Source of the DNA: Lottia gigantea
Lineage: Eukaryota > Mollusca > Gastropoda > Lottiidae
Assembly (NCBI RefSeq): GCF_000327385.1
Contig: NW_008708585.1
Coordinates: 5,025-69,024 of the forward strand
Direction of reading: 5' to 3'
DNA: 64,000 nt
Shown: positions 12,306-23,729 of the stretch, piece by piece
How positions within the stretch are numbered: the first letter of the stretch is position 1
Layout of the letters: each line of letters opens with the position of its first letter
Notes under the pieces: model-generated
What the model was told of the DNA's origin: nothing
Databases searched by the model: none
The model's input: only the letters and a program-made list of their open reading frames with translations
Translations under genes and position numbers: made by a program

Positions 12306-12955
12306 AGGGTGGCTGCAGAAAACATCTTTTCAGACTTCCTGGATTTGTTCATAAATGAATTGTTGTCATTTTAGATGTTCTCTTATATAACAGTTTGTGA
12401 CTTCTGGGAATCTTATTGGTGTTATAATTTTCTCTGAAATCTCTGGAGATTAAACGTCCTTAAGAAGATCTCAAGGAAGGTATTACAGTAAATTATAGCT
12501 TGTTAAATAAGTAAATTGTCCACAGTAGTTAATGGATCCTGGGGGAACGTACTTGTGGTATCAAGTGAAGACTAATATTACAGCCTAATGGACTATAGTG
12601 TTCAATCCTTAACTACATTCGATATCTTTCTTAAAAGGAATCAAAATAAGTCTTCTTGCTTTTGTATGAATATGAGAAATCATATAGCTTCTATATGCAC
12701 CATTCTTATGTTCAATACGATAGTAGTGGTTCCTAGTAATGTAGAAAATCTCGATCAGAGTATGATATCACAAACAAAACTGTAACCATTCAAACTGTAA
12801 GTATCTCCAACGGACATATACACAATGGACAGAAAATTTATTAACATATAAATTGTTATAATGTTTGTTTCATATGCTTCTTTCTTGACTAATTAGAAAC
12901 TGGCGAGACAATTAAATGTTTTTCACAACCGAGTGAACATATTCTCATCACAAGT
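12306..12955. other. non-coding DNA, nothing recognised
   Basis: No exon, RNA gene or repeat end could be supported. Confidence 0.45.
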
Positions 12956-12957
12956 AT

Positions 12958-13127
12958 TTTGAATCGACTTCCTCGAAATTTTTTAAAAAGGCTACAATGT
13001 TTCAACAAAGCCTTCAAATCACATTTCAAGTCATTACTAAACCTTTAAATGTGATTTGAAGGCTTATTTGCAATAAAACAAAACCTTTATCGAAATTCGA
13101 CTTATTAAGTCGAGGAAGATATTCAAA
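12958..13127. repeat. imperfect ~170-bp palindrome (MITE-like hairpin)
   Basis: The centre is a perfect pair of 18-base arms, AGCCTTCAAATCACATTT at 13009-13026 and its complement at 13047-13064, with a 20-bp spacer. Symmetry continues outward imperfectly to 'cttcctcga' near 12968 and 'tcgaggaag' near 13112. This is consistent with a foldback or MITE-type element. Target-site duplication not established. Confidence 0.65.
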
Positions 13128-13129
13128 AT

Positions 13130-14210
13130 GGTTGTGAACTACATTCATGAATGTTATTTCCATGTAAGAACCATGTTTCGTATGTTAATGTTTCTTTATG
13201 GGTGGGCGTGGAGGGTTACCAGAACCATTCTCACATACACAGCATCTCAACACGTCAACTTTATTAGATATATTTTAGATTGGTTAAGCCTACTCCATGT
13301 CGACTCATCACTTTGTGTTTAATTTATTCATGGATTATTTCGTTTTGAATAATTATTCTAATGCGTCGGGTTCTTCATGACAATGGTTCCCAGGGGCACG
13401 TTTGGAGAGTCGTGCCTTGATTCTGTTATACATTGAGAGTTTTTACGTCACTTCTAGATGAATTAGTATTCGAGTCAATTGATTGGTCAATCACTAAAGT
13501 TGATTTTAAATTTAGTTTTGTTATCCAACCAACTGTTTTTCTTAAAATCTGGATTTATTTAAGTTTTTGGGAATTAGGCCGCTGGTCGCATTGAAAAAAA
13601 GAGAGAGCAGGTAATTCATGGGCAATTTATGAGATATAAAGATATATTTCGTTCGTCATGCGATAATAACGTCATTTTTCTGATTAAAATATGTTTTATT
13701 TTGAAATATTATTCTATTAAGATAGTTCAATTCAGTCTCTTCGCATGAATAATATCATGACTAATGGGTTTTATCATGAAACAAGAGACATCGTGTGATA
13801 TAAAAGTGTGAAACGATAACTTATAAGGGACATAAATGTCATTTAGTCTGTCATTTTCTATATCTGTAGACTTTGTTGCTTCTTAATATGTCTGGAACTA
13901 GATAGAAATGACATGGCATCAACGTAAAGGTTTCTGTCGTACAGTTTAAGGCGCGTGTATGTGCGTAGGTTGTTATTATACCTAAAACTCTTTGTCTTGC
14001 GATCGTAAGTATTTATGAGGTTCTGTAGCATTGTCAGTTAGATGGTTGGTTCTCAAATGATATCATTTGCTTGGTTAATTTCGAACAAATTTCTCACTGG
14101 GCGTGTGAAAGTCCCATGGCCTGGAACAGGTCATCTTCACAGTCATAATTCCAGTCGACCCTGCTGTAAATAGGTACGGGAAAGAACAATGCCAAGAAGT
14201 TAGACCAAGG
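13130..14210. other. non-coding DNA, nothing recognised
   Basis: Short open frames only; no family resemblance seen. Confidence 0.45.
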
Positions 14211-14216
14211 TTCAGT

Positions 14217-14850
14217 CATTCAAATAGAGCGCGAACACGAACGCGGAAAACCGTCGACGGCTTTCAATGCGGATCGCCTTTTTTGTTGTTAAACAAAGTG
14301 TGACAACAGTCAATTAAAAAGCAATTAATTAATGAATTGGTCCAATGTTATTTTCTTTATAAGTTCCATACCATTGATGAAACAGGCAAAATAAATTGAA
14401 TTTTTTTTAATCACACACTTATCAGTCCAACCTTCTCTCCGATTCCCTTCCAAATATCTTTCTTTTTTACTGTCTCTTTGTATGTTTTTTCAGCTTTGTC
14501 AAACAAAACTGGATTCTTTTCAACTTCTAAAATCAAAACTTCCGTTTTATCCATTGTTTGTACCCTACAAGCAAATTGGAAAAGCCATGTGCACAAGTTT
14601 CTATTTTAGGAAATGATGCAAGGGAGGTGGTACAAGCTGATTGGTTGATAGCAAGAAATCCGCCGCGACTTTCTGAAAAATTCGCTCTTGGGGCAATCTC
14701 GGCGGTCGACCGCGCGAACGAATATTTGTTCGCGTTCGCGTTCGTGTTCGCATTCTATTTGAACGGCCCCTCTATAAAATGATGAAACCATTCCATGACG
14801 AAAAACCGCGTTCGCGTTCGCGTTCGCATTCGCGCTCTGTATAAATGCAC
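14217..14850 (-). mobile_element. Harbinger-like remnant with GCGAAC-rich inverted ends
   Basis: The left end (14217-14245) reads 'cattcaaatagagcgcgaac' followed by 'acgaacgcg'. Its inverted counterpart ends at 14731-14766 (complement 'cgttcaaatagaatgcgaac' and so on). A further inverted end at 14801-14847 also carries AGAGCGCGAATGCGAACGCG in complement. Between them lies a short minus-strand reading frame with a MADF-type segment. The combination of inverted ends and a MADF/Myb-like protein is typical of PIF/Harbinger elements. The third end suggests either a nested copy or end duplication. Target-site duplication was not resolved. Confidence 0.6.
14411..14554 (-). pseudogene. MADF-domain protein fragment inside the transposon
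   Basis: The frame begins at MDKTEVLILEVEKNPVLFDK and continues KKKDIWKGIGEKVGL before a stop. This matches the first half of the MADF domain (L...VE..P.LWD....Y......K...W..IA..LG), a Myb-related DNA-binding fold. Full MADF domains run to about 85 residues; this frame has about 47 and then stops, so it is truncated or a single exon. A possible splice acceptor (TGCTTGTAG) sits just upstream. Context makes it the DNA-binding partner protein of a Harbinger transposon and not a host gene. Confidence 0.6.
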
Positions 14851-14859
14851 CTTTCAGGT

Positions 14860-17800
14860 TCTTTCATTCTTGCTTCTTCCACTTTTCGTCTTGGGAAGTT
14901 GTAACCATCATTGTCAATTTTGGCTGTTCTGTTCACAACCATCATCATAATCTTGAGTGGTAGACGTTTGCCGTAGTATGAAGGCTATCTTCACGACCTA
15001 CTCGATAACTGTGGTGGAAAGCGAAAGAGTATTTTCATTTTAACACAATCTCCTGAAATGTGTGTTAAGTAAAATCTGGGCTTAGAGACATTAGAACAGA
15101 GATTTGAAATACTATTACATTTCTTCGGATCAAATAGCCCAACTCTCGACTTTTATTCATTTACTAACTCAATAATCAATCTTAACTTTCCTATTCAAGT
15201 ACATTTCAATTTGTCAACTCAAATAACGCCACGGATATATCTGTATTTTAGTCGGGGATTCCTGGCATTTTAACACACCCACTGATGCGAATTTTATAAC
15301 TGCCAGTAACCAGACCTCCTATCCAGAATTATATGAAACTCAGATGCACATATTTGTTGAAGATTATTTGATGGTTGAAATCATTTGAGGCTTGTAGAGA
15401 GTGCTTCATACTCAAAGCATTCTAAAAACGAACATTTTGGTTTATCCTTTATACAAACAAAAGAAACTGTTTCTAGGTGAACAGTTGTTAATTTTTGTTC
15501 CAGTCGATATAAGCCTCTGCTACCTGTCAGTAGCCATATTGTATAGCAATTTTCAAAAAGTTTTTCATGTGTATTTATCTCGTGGTGATTTCTTAATAAG
15601 AAAAACAGAATAGGCCTGTGAATTATTTTCAAAGACTTTAGAAAGAAAACATCAATGTGAAAGCTCATTTCTGTGATATGTTTTCCGGTAGGCTATGCTG
15701 CAATTGGATTATTTTTTTCATTCATCTGTGAATAGAAATTGTAACAACTTTCTTAGAAAATATAATAGACTTTCTTGACGATATACAGTGAAAAATCGTA
15801 ATTATCCACAGATCCATTCTATGAGTATGTTTATTGAAATGTGCTGAAAGATAATTTGAAAGTTTGAATCTTCCAACAAACGCCATTTAATTTACCGGAT
15901 CACTAAAGCACAAATATTTCTCAGCAAACTTAATTTTATAATAACTTCGATTCTAGTTCTAGCAGTTGTTAAATGTCAACGGCATTAAAAAAATTAAATG
16001 TCACACTTTATTAATGTCTGCTGGCTATACAATTGAAAGTCAGTAAAATTTCTAAAATAAGACCTGCAGGAAATCGGATATTCTAAATACAATATCCGCT
16101 TCGTCTTTTTAGATCAATCAATTTAATTGCAGATATCTGAGATAAAAAGACAACTCTATTTAGAGAACATTGGCGTTATCTATTTACTATTATTTATTTA
16201 TTTGCCTGTCACCTATATCAATTCATTGTCCCGACGATGTCATGATTAGCCATCGTTAAGGTATACCATAACAAATGGTTGTTTATTGTATTTCTGTTCA
16301 TTTGGTCACAAGAAACTGTAGATGGCCTACGGCAATACATTTTTATGGCACTAGTCAAGTCATCGATACGGCTGTAGGTGTGAAAAACGTGTACAGAAGG
16401 CGGATATTATTATCTTCATTTGACGGAAATAACGTGATTATCTGTTCTGTCTCAAGAACGACAATGTCAATATAATTACATGATAGATTTCCATATGAAC
16501 TAACATTCAACAATAATCACAAATCATTTCTTTTTGTAATATTCTTGACAATCTCCACAATCTGTTTATCAGTTTATCAAGTTAAAATAGAATATCCACT
16601 CTGTAGGGGGCGGTTTTGTGCACTAAACTTTAAGGTAGGCGACTTGACGACCTTATCGGAGAGTCTATATTGCTTTAGCACAATCAAAGGTAATTTAAAC
16701 ATGCTTAGAATGAGTCAAATAACAGCTATGATCCATTGGAATCCCAAGATCCATGTTATGAAACGATAAAGCTGCATCTTAACCAGATTTAAGATAAAGT
16801 TGCAATGCCTGTATTTTGGAGACGTTCGAATATATATTCATGATTTTAGATAACACAATGTAACATATTTAAGGAGAAGGGGCGGGGTGTGAATATGATC
16901 CAATTAAATGTATTTGGAGAATAGTTAGAGAGCCTGCATTTCAATTTCTTCAGTAGAATATATAAGAATAAATATAATAGTGAATATCTGGGAAGACATA
17001 CGTATAATCCAATTTTCATAATGGTTATCAAGAAAGTCTGCTGAGCTTAAATAATGGCACTAATCCCATAAATGGCGTATAATATATTTACATATCTTAT
17101 ATAAAGGAATTAACAACAATTACAATATATATTTACCATGAAAAGGTGCTGTAACCAATAAATAAACAAATTGTCAAGGGATAATAAAAAGCCCAAGTAA
17201 TTAAGTCAACAGTATTGACGATCTATTGAACTAGTCTAGGAATTGGTGGGATGTGAATCTATTGATGTGAACCATATATAGCTATATTTACCCAGTTTCT
17301 ACAACTCTTAGTATTGGACACAACCTTTCTGGAACATTTTCACCATCGATCAATACTGTTTCCTTATAAAACTTACTGTGAGAAACTGGTTTGTCATGTA
17401 CTAAAGAATAACACAATTTTATATCTGTAGAAATCTGTTCAAATTGTTCTGTATTATATTCTTTGTCATTTCGTCATAGAAACAACAACTAGTTGGGCGA
17501 AACCGAGCAAAGCCTTATTGTAGCTACCTAATTCGCTAATCCCAATATCTGTGGAGGCGTGATGATAATGAGGGATATCCCGAAATGTTCAAAATGAGAA
17601 AATAAGAAAAAGTCTGGTTTAAAGTTCTTACTAATGGATTCTTAAAAGGTACATCCGACAACAAGGAAATGTAGCTTACTTATGGTTAATGTCATAATGA
17701 ACTTTTTAAAAGCAAGAGTGTGGTTGTGAATATCAAATTCCCTATATATTGGCGAGTTTATTCATATTGTGCAATTACATCTAAACAAGACTCTTTACCA

Positions 17801-19016
17801 AATCATAATTTTACCGGTCGGTGCTTGAGTTGCTTTCGTATTTCGGAGAGTAATTGTTAACAAGATTACCAAATGATTTTCAAGGAACCTTGACAGCAAT
17901 AAGAACTGTTTACAGATACATCTATAAAATTACATAGTAGAATATTGATTTATTATGTCATCTGTAATTCGTTACTTTTTCAAATTTTAACAAGTAGAAA
18001 AATCCAAGACTTCTATTGTGTGTACTAGCTACTTGATAACCCTACAGTCGCCTTAAGGCCCATTCATTTCTAGATTTAAGTGCTTCGGAGACATTGTTTT
18101 TCACTCATTTCTTGTGACCAGTAATTTCTCTGGAAATATGACGATCATAAAACTTCTCGTTTTCACTGCTGATATTAAATTATTTATTTTATATTTCTAG
18201 AAGCAGTTACAGCGAATGAACGAAGACGATTCCAAAAGTTATATCAAAGATACCAGTCTGAAGATCAAAAAGGGCTGGGAATCGGAAACGTTTGATGGAA
18301 AATTTCCAGACGAATAGGTGCTATAAACTATGGTGCTAAAAGTCATGAATCAGTAAATGATATAATACAGTATGAAAATTGTTGACGAAGTATATTGGTT
18401 GTGTGATACAAGAGGTTAAATCATATCATAATGTTTTTCTCGCTGATCAATATATCATCTCGCAATATAGCGTGTGTTTCAAAACTACCCTGGAAAAATC
18501 ATTTGATGGATTGCTCTATAATGATCAAACGTCGAAAGCAAATTTGAATTACCATTGATTTCTCTTTGAAACCAGATTTAAACTTCTACACACTTACACT
18601 GACAGCTTCGATTTTTACATTGTAAACATAAAGAACAAAATGGTCGACGAGCTCAATTTGTGTGGAGCTTAAGAATCTTTATCCTCTATATATTATTGAT
18701 TCGTGTTACATGGTTCCATGCCGTGATTAATCCAGTACTTTAATTATCGTAAATTTCCATATCAATTATATAATCTTTCAATTAATAGCAAAAACATGGA
18801 CATAAATGTTTTTTAATTAACAGAAAGTCATCGGTAAATGTCAACATCTATCTAACTGTATATCTATTGAAAATTATTATCACATCTGTTCATATCTGTG
18901 TTTATATCAAAGTGACTTGATGGTGAAAAAGGATCGTTTTCCCCTGAAGATGTTTGTTTAAAAGGAGCTAATCTTTGCATTTAACTTCAACATTGTCTGT
19001 GTTATAAACAGCCATC
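14860..19016. other. non-coding DNA upstream of the GPCR
   Basis: No coding exon was recognised over about 4 kb. A possible untranslated exon of the GPCR may start at the acceptor TATATTTCTAG near 18200. In-frame stops precede the GPCR ATG, so the start at 19017 does not depend on it. No repeats stand out. Confidence 0.4.
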
Positions 19017-20450
19017 ATGTCTTTGGCAGAATCTAAGGACACGTACATTGTTATGATTTTAAACTGGTTATTGAACAATAACAGCACCAATGGTGTCGAT
19101 TTTACACAACCATACGTACGTCGATCATTGCGTTACGTTTATCCGTTATTCATGTTTTTACATGCTGTAGTCGGGATCGTTGGTATTGTTGGTAATCTTG
19201 GAATGTTGGTGGTGATTGTCAAAAGACGATTGTATCACGATCAGACATATTTCTTAATGACAAACATGGCGCTATCGGATCTGATCAAGTGTATTTTTGT
19301 ATTACCAATCACACTTGCCAATTTGTTGATTCAAAATTGGCTGTTTGGCAGTTTTATGTGTTTCTTTTTGCCGATGATACAATGTTTTCCAGTGCATGCC
19401 TCTATGCTGACTTTTGTCATGATAGCCATAGACAGGTATCGTTTAATAGTACACCCATTCAAATCTCGTCTGCCGGCTGGATTGTGTGTTATCGGAGTGT
19501 GGGTTGCTGCCGTCTGCGTTGTACTGCCGTATGCTGTTTATATCAAATATATTGATCTTGGAGCTTCTCTTGGAAAACAATTTGATGGAGTTGGCATTTG
19601 TTATGTAAACGTTGAAAAGAGAATTGAAGAATATATACGTGCTATATTTGTGACATTGTATGCCATGCCTTTAGCGATTATCGCTTTCCTCTACGTCAGA
19701 ATCTCGGCCGAGCTCAAATCTCGCGAGGGTGCCTCGGTATCAATTCACTTTGAAGGTAACGAAGTGATGTCAACACGACCGTACGATACAAATTTAACTT
19801 GGTCTAGTAATAATGGAGCCACGACTACGACTCGCTTAGATCCTGATGCTGGAGCTGGGGAACCTTCAAGACTGAAATCTTATAACGAGGCTGCTACCCA
19901 GGATAGTGATGATGACCTTGACCTCGTTAAGGAAAAGCGAACCCAAAATTATCTTATTGCTATGACTACTCTATTCGCTATGTGTTGGTGTCCACTACAA
20001 ATTCTTATTTTAGTTCATTATTTTGTTCATGAAAACGATGACAATATGGATCACTATGATATCACTTACATCACATTTACTTGGTTTGGTTTTCTATCCA
20101 CTTGCACCAATTCTATTTTATTTGTGTCTTGGCGCATGTCCAGCGCCACTAAAGATAGGCTTCGAGGTTACTTCCGGTTTAGCAACAGAAGGAGGTGTTC
20201 GATGCAGGTAAGCCGTCGTCATGAACTTGCCTCTTCTTCTCGTACTCCTTCAACTGTAACAACCTGTACAATCCAAGAACATAGTCCCCGTCAATCTTTA
20301 ATCATACAAGATCCAAGTCCTCGACAATCATTAGTTACTCGTGAACATAGCCCGAGACAATCACTATCAGCAGATCAACATAGCCCTCGCCAAACATTAA
20401 CAATCCAGGACAATACTAATTCCCGACATATCCAAGCCAATCGTGTGTAG
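19017..20450 (+). CDS. class A neuropeptide-type G-protein-coupled receptor (orphan)
   Basis: A 477-residue, single-exon, seven-helix plasma-membrane receptor. Landmarks: N-glycosylation sites at N21/N22; TM1 42-68 with GN at 59-60; TM2 76-100 with LSD ending at D88; C115 at the top of TM3, paired presumably with C195 in the second extracellular loop; DRY at 139-141; TM5 207-230 with P218; a long third intracellular loop (231-308); TM6 with CWCP at 323-326; TM7 348-371. These place it in the rhodopsin family, nearest by eye to NPY/GPR83-like peptide receptors and to protostome orphan receptors; the ligand is unknown. Oddities: the TM7 NPxxY motif is NSILF (365-369), and the C-tail has four 11-residue repeats with SPRQS/T at 422-461. 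A consensus-like donor (CAG/GTAAGC, 20205-20210) lies inside the frame and could give an alternative tail. The ATG has an acceptable context (GCCATCATG). Confidence 0.93.
   Translation: MSLAESKDTYIVMILNWLLNNNSTNGVDFTQPYVRRSLRYVYPLFMFLHAVVGIVGIVGNLGMLVVIVKRRLYHDQTYFLMTNMALSDLIKCIFVLPITLANLLIQNWLFGSFMCFFLPMIQCFPVHASMLTFVMIAIDRYRLIVHPFKSRLPAGLCVIGVWVAAVCVVLPYAVYIKYIDLGASLGKQFDGVGICYVNVEKRIEEYIRAIFVTLYAMPLAIIAFLYVRISAELKSREGASVSIHFEGNEVMSTRPYDTNLTWSSNNGATTTTRLDPDAGAGEPSRLKSYNEAATQDSDDDLDLVKEKRTQNYLIAMTTLFAMCWCPLQILILVHYFVHENDDNMDHYDITYITFTWFGFLSTCTNSILFVSWRMSSATKDRLRGYFRFSNRRRCSMQVSRRHELASSSRTPSTVTTCTIQEHSPRQSLIIQDPSPRQSLVTREHSPRQSLSADQHSPRQTLTIQDNTNSRHIQANRV
20280..20402 (+). repeat. in-frame 33-bp repeat encoding four SPRQS/T motifs
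   Basis: Four tandem units of 33 bp encode HSPRQSL, PSPRQSL, HSPRQSL and HSPRQTL. The DNA differs between units mainly at synonymous positions (for example ccccgtcaa, cctcgacaa, ccgagacaa, cctcgccaa for PRQ). That is the pattern expected if selection keeps the peptide rather than the DNA. Each unit offers a proline-directed site (SP) and a basophilic kinase site (RQS/T), plausible for receptor desensitisation or 14-3-3/arrestin binding; that role is inferred. Confidence 0.85.
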
Positions 20451-21340
20451 TTTCTTTTGTACGTCTTCTTTCTGCTTTATTCTCACTCTATCGCACTTTT
20501 TATGTTGTGGAAACATTGTTGTGATGTGAAATACCTTTAACCGATGTTGATGTGGTCTGTGTGTATACTATACGGATAATGGATTAATGACCATTGGTCA
20601 GTGTGGATGTTTCTATCTGAGTTAATGCTAGTTATCTGAAATGTTTGTGGTCTGAGCCATCGGAGAAGATAAATACCTCCGTGCTTATATTTCAGAGAAG
20701 ACGAAGATACAGAGCAGACTATGTCAATGGGGCATCCAGAACAAAATTTGAAGAGCGACTGGATATGAAAACTCTCAGAGAGGCGGCATCGGTTTGAACA
20801 TAATTCTTACACCAGTGACTGTACATAGAATTCTATATTTTCTTATCTTTGCACATTTCATAAATGTACATGTATATTTCTAAGAAAAAAATCACATTTG
20901 TCAAAATAACACGAATGTCAAGCCAATGAAACTGCTGTCAAATGTATAATTTTGTTATGTAATGATAATGTTTTTCTGAAACCCGTTAAACCTATTCTGT
21001 GATCGTGTTTTGTTATTGATTTTAGATATTATGAGGGTTTGTCGGAGCTGTTGTCCCCACAGTTCCTGGGATATCTCATATCCTCAGCACTTTCCCTTCA
21101 TGGGTGATTGATATATGGGCAAGATATATGGCACAATTCCCTGGCGATATGAAATGGTACCAAACGAGCAGATTTGTTTTCAAGCCCCATCCTATGCTTT
21201 GGTAACCCTGAATAATACCATTTGCTAGCTCCTAAGATGCTATTTTAGCCTTTCTCCAGCTATATACCACATAACATTTATTTAGAATGAAATCTTATTT
21301 AGATCATCTCTATATAAATGAAATGGATCTGTACGTATAA
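20451..21340 (+). other. probable GPCR 3' untranslated and intergenic sequence
   Basis: No coding sequence follows the GPCR stop. No unambiguous poly(A) site was identified. The sequence is otherwise featureless. Confidence 0.4.
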
Positions 21341-21344
21341 AGGT

Positions 21345-21490
21345 GGAAATGAAATGAATGGAGTTTTACGTCCTACTTTTCTGCACCACGTGGGCTAATG
21401 AAGACGGGCAACGCCATGCAGGGTGCAATGAGGGAAATTTTGCCAGGACAGCGGCATTACCCTGCTCTTTTTTGATTTCCAACAGTTAAT
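21345..21490 (-). mobile_element. SINE tail fragment, well conserved
   Basis: This minus-strand copy begins with the tail words 'gaaatgaatggagttttacg' and runs through 'ctgcaccacgtgggctaatg' and 'gaagacgggcaacgccatg' to 'cggcattaccctgctc'. It is close in sequence to the complete element at 29600-29920 and stops before the tRNA-like head, as expected for a 5'-truncated retroposed copy. Confidence 0.85.
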
Positions 21491-21494
21491 CGTG

Positions 21495-22438
21495 TATTTG
21501 ATTCTTTCGCCTGTATTTATTATCTCAAAGCGGACACCGGACCTGGTCTTTCTTCGCCTTTATGACTATGTCTGCAACAGTTTGAAAGTATTATAAAATT
21601 TAGTGATATACTTCCATGTATTATAGATCAAGTTGTTGGCTGAATATGTTGAGTGAAAGGCAAAGGGGTTAAAATCTAACATATCCGTTCGGAGAAGAGA
21701 AAAACTTCTTATTCTTAAAGAAAAACTAGTCTATAACTATTGATTCCATATCCCATTATAAATTAAAATGATATTTCTTAATGATTTGGATCACAGATCA
21801 CGAGATAAAAGGGTATTGAGCTATAAACATGGTTCCCAAACTCACCAAGGAAAGGCAAACTGAAAATCCAAAAGTCGTGTAAGTAATACATTCTTGTTAA
21901 TATTTTAAAATATAATACTTCAGTAAAAATCTATCAAGCACCCCCTACCAACTCCTGTGATATTTGCAATAGAGCAAGACTTCTTTTGTGTTTAATTCTT
22001 CTTTCCACAAAAGGTATATAACATCTTCAATTATTAACGGAATATCAATCGAAGTATACTGTGATAATAATTGATAACACTCGTAAAAACAGTTGTACTC
22101 AATCAAAAAAAGTTCATTAATCAACTCGTTTTCAAAACGGTTCTTATCGGAAACGTAATCTCACTTATCTGCCCAGCATGTTAAAAACAATATAAAATAA
22201 TAAATCTAAACGATGCAATTAACTACAACTACATATAGAACTAAATATGGAAACTGACAAGGTAACTAATGGACATACCATGTTAAGGTTTTAAACGTTG
22301 ACAACATCCAATGGAATCGATAATAATACTTAACAAAAACAACCATGATGAAATTTTATAATCCCATTTCAATAGATTGATAAACGTCAACAACATGACA
22401 AGGATCTAAATTCATACCATTTTGCATGTAATATACAT
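21495..22438. other. non-coding DNA, nothing recognised
   Basis: No exon or repeat could be supported. Confidence 0.45.
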
Positions 22439-22446
22439 TCCATTCT

Positions 22447-22636
22447 CAGTGGCGGCGACACGAAGGGTAAGGTTTAGGGTGTTTCCTCACTAGAAAAATC
22501 GTTTTCAGGTACCCCCATTTTATTTCTGAGATATATCAAAGTGAGGTTTTTATGCCCCAAAATATGTGTAATAATGCTTCAAAACATTCTTTTGGTGGGA
22601 CCCCGTCCAGACCCCAGAAGACTATCGTCGCCACTG
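22447..22636. mobile_element. 190-bp hAT-type MITE
   Basis: Both ends carry the inverted terminal words CAGTGGCGGCGAC (22447-22459) and GTCGCCACTG (22627-22636). The flanking 8-mers TCCATTCT (22439-22446) and TTCAATCT (22637-22644) agree at six of eight positions, a slightly decayed 8-bp target-site duplication. CAG...CTG ends with 8-bp duplications are the hallmark of hAT transposons. The interior is non-coding, so it would need a transposase supplied elsewhere. Confidence 0.8.
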
Positions 22637-22784
22637 TTCAATCTCCGCCTACTTTTATTTTTCCTATTCATGGCAATCATTTCTGATGTCAACTGAATTA
22701 TATTTTTTCTCAATTACATTCATACTATTATTTTCTATTCTGGTAATCATGTTATTGACTTCATTTCACTCAATTCAATTTGTC

Positions 22785-23715
22785 TGTTCATTTAGTACTC
22801 TGTTTTGTTCACTTCTGTACTGATTTAATCATTGTTTTCTACACTCCTACAGATCTTATAATTGTTCCCTGCACTCATACAGATCAAATCGTTACTCATC
22901 TAATCATTGTTTTCTATATTCTCACTGATCTAATCATTCTTTTCTATACTCTTATTGATTTAATAATTGTTTTTTTACAGTCGTACTTATCTAACGCCTA
23001 CTGATCTAATCATTGTTTTCTATACGCCTACTGATCTAATCATTGTTTCCTATACGCCTACTGATCTAATCATTGTTTTCTATACGCCTACCGATCTAAT
23101 CATTGTTTTCTATATTTCTACTGATCTAATCATTGTTTTCTATACTCCTAATAATCTAATCATTGTTTTCTACAATCTTACTGGTGTAACTATTCTTTTC
23201 TATACTCCTTTTCATTGATTTCTATACTTTGACTGATCCAATCATTTCTTTCTATACTCAAATTGATCTAATCATTGTTTTCTATACTCTTACATTGTTT
23301 TCTATATTCCTACTGATCTAATTATTGTTTTCTATACTCCTACTGATCCAATCATTGCTTTCTATACTCAAATTGATCTAATCATTGTTTTCTATACTCT
23401 TACATTGTTTTCTATATTCCTACTGATCTAATTATTGTTTTCTATACCCCTACTGATCTAATCATTGTTTTCTATACTCAAACTAATCTAATCATTGTTT
23501 TCTATATTCCTACTGATCTAATCATTGTTTTCAATATTCCTACTGATCTAATCATTGTTTTCTATACGCTTACTGGTCTAATCATTGTTTTCTACAATCT
23601 TACTGAACCTATCATTGTTTTCTACAATCCTACTGGTGTAACCATTCTTTTCTATACTCCTATTGATCTAATCATTGTTTTCTATACCTTACTGATTTAA
23701 TCATTGTTTTCTGTG
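22785..23715. repeat. 30-bp minisatellite, about 30 units
   Basis: The unit is 'ctgatctaatcattgttttc' plus 'tatactccta'. Central copies are close to each other, while edges are more diverged and contain short insertions. A block of about 120 bp in the middle (near 23240-23440) is itself duplicated. The plus-strand open frames here (TDLIIVFYTP repeated) are the repeat read in one frame. Confidence 0.92.
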
Positions 23716-23729
23716 TTTTTTATGCTTTT

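Noticed and set aside
12041-12352. Minus-strand 103-codon frame
   Set aside because: It is antisense to the mariner transposase fragment.
22780-23218. Open frames reading TDLIIVFYTP repeatedly, looking like a membrane repeat protein
   Set aside because: They are one frame of a 30-bp minisatellite (period divisible by three) and break wherever the unit length changes.
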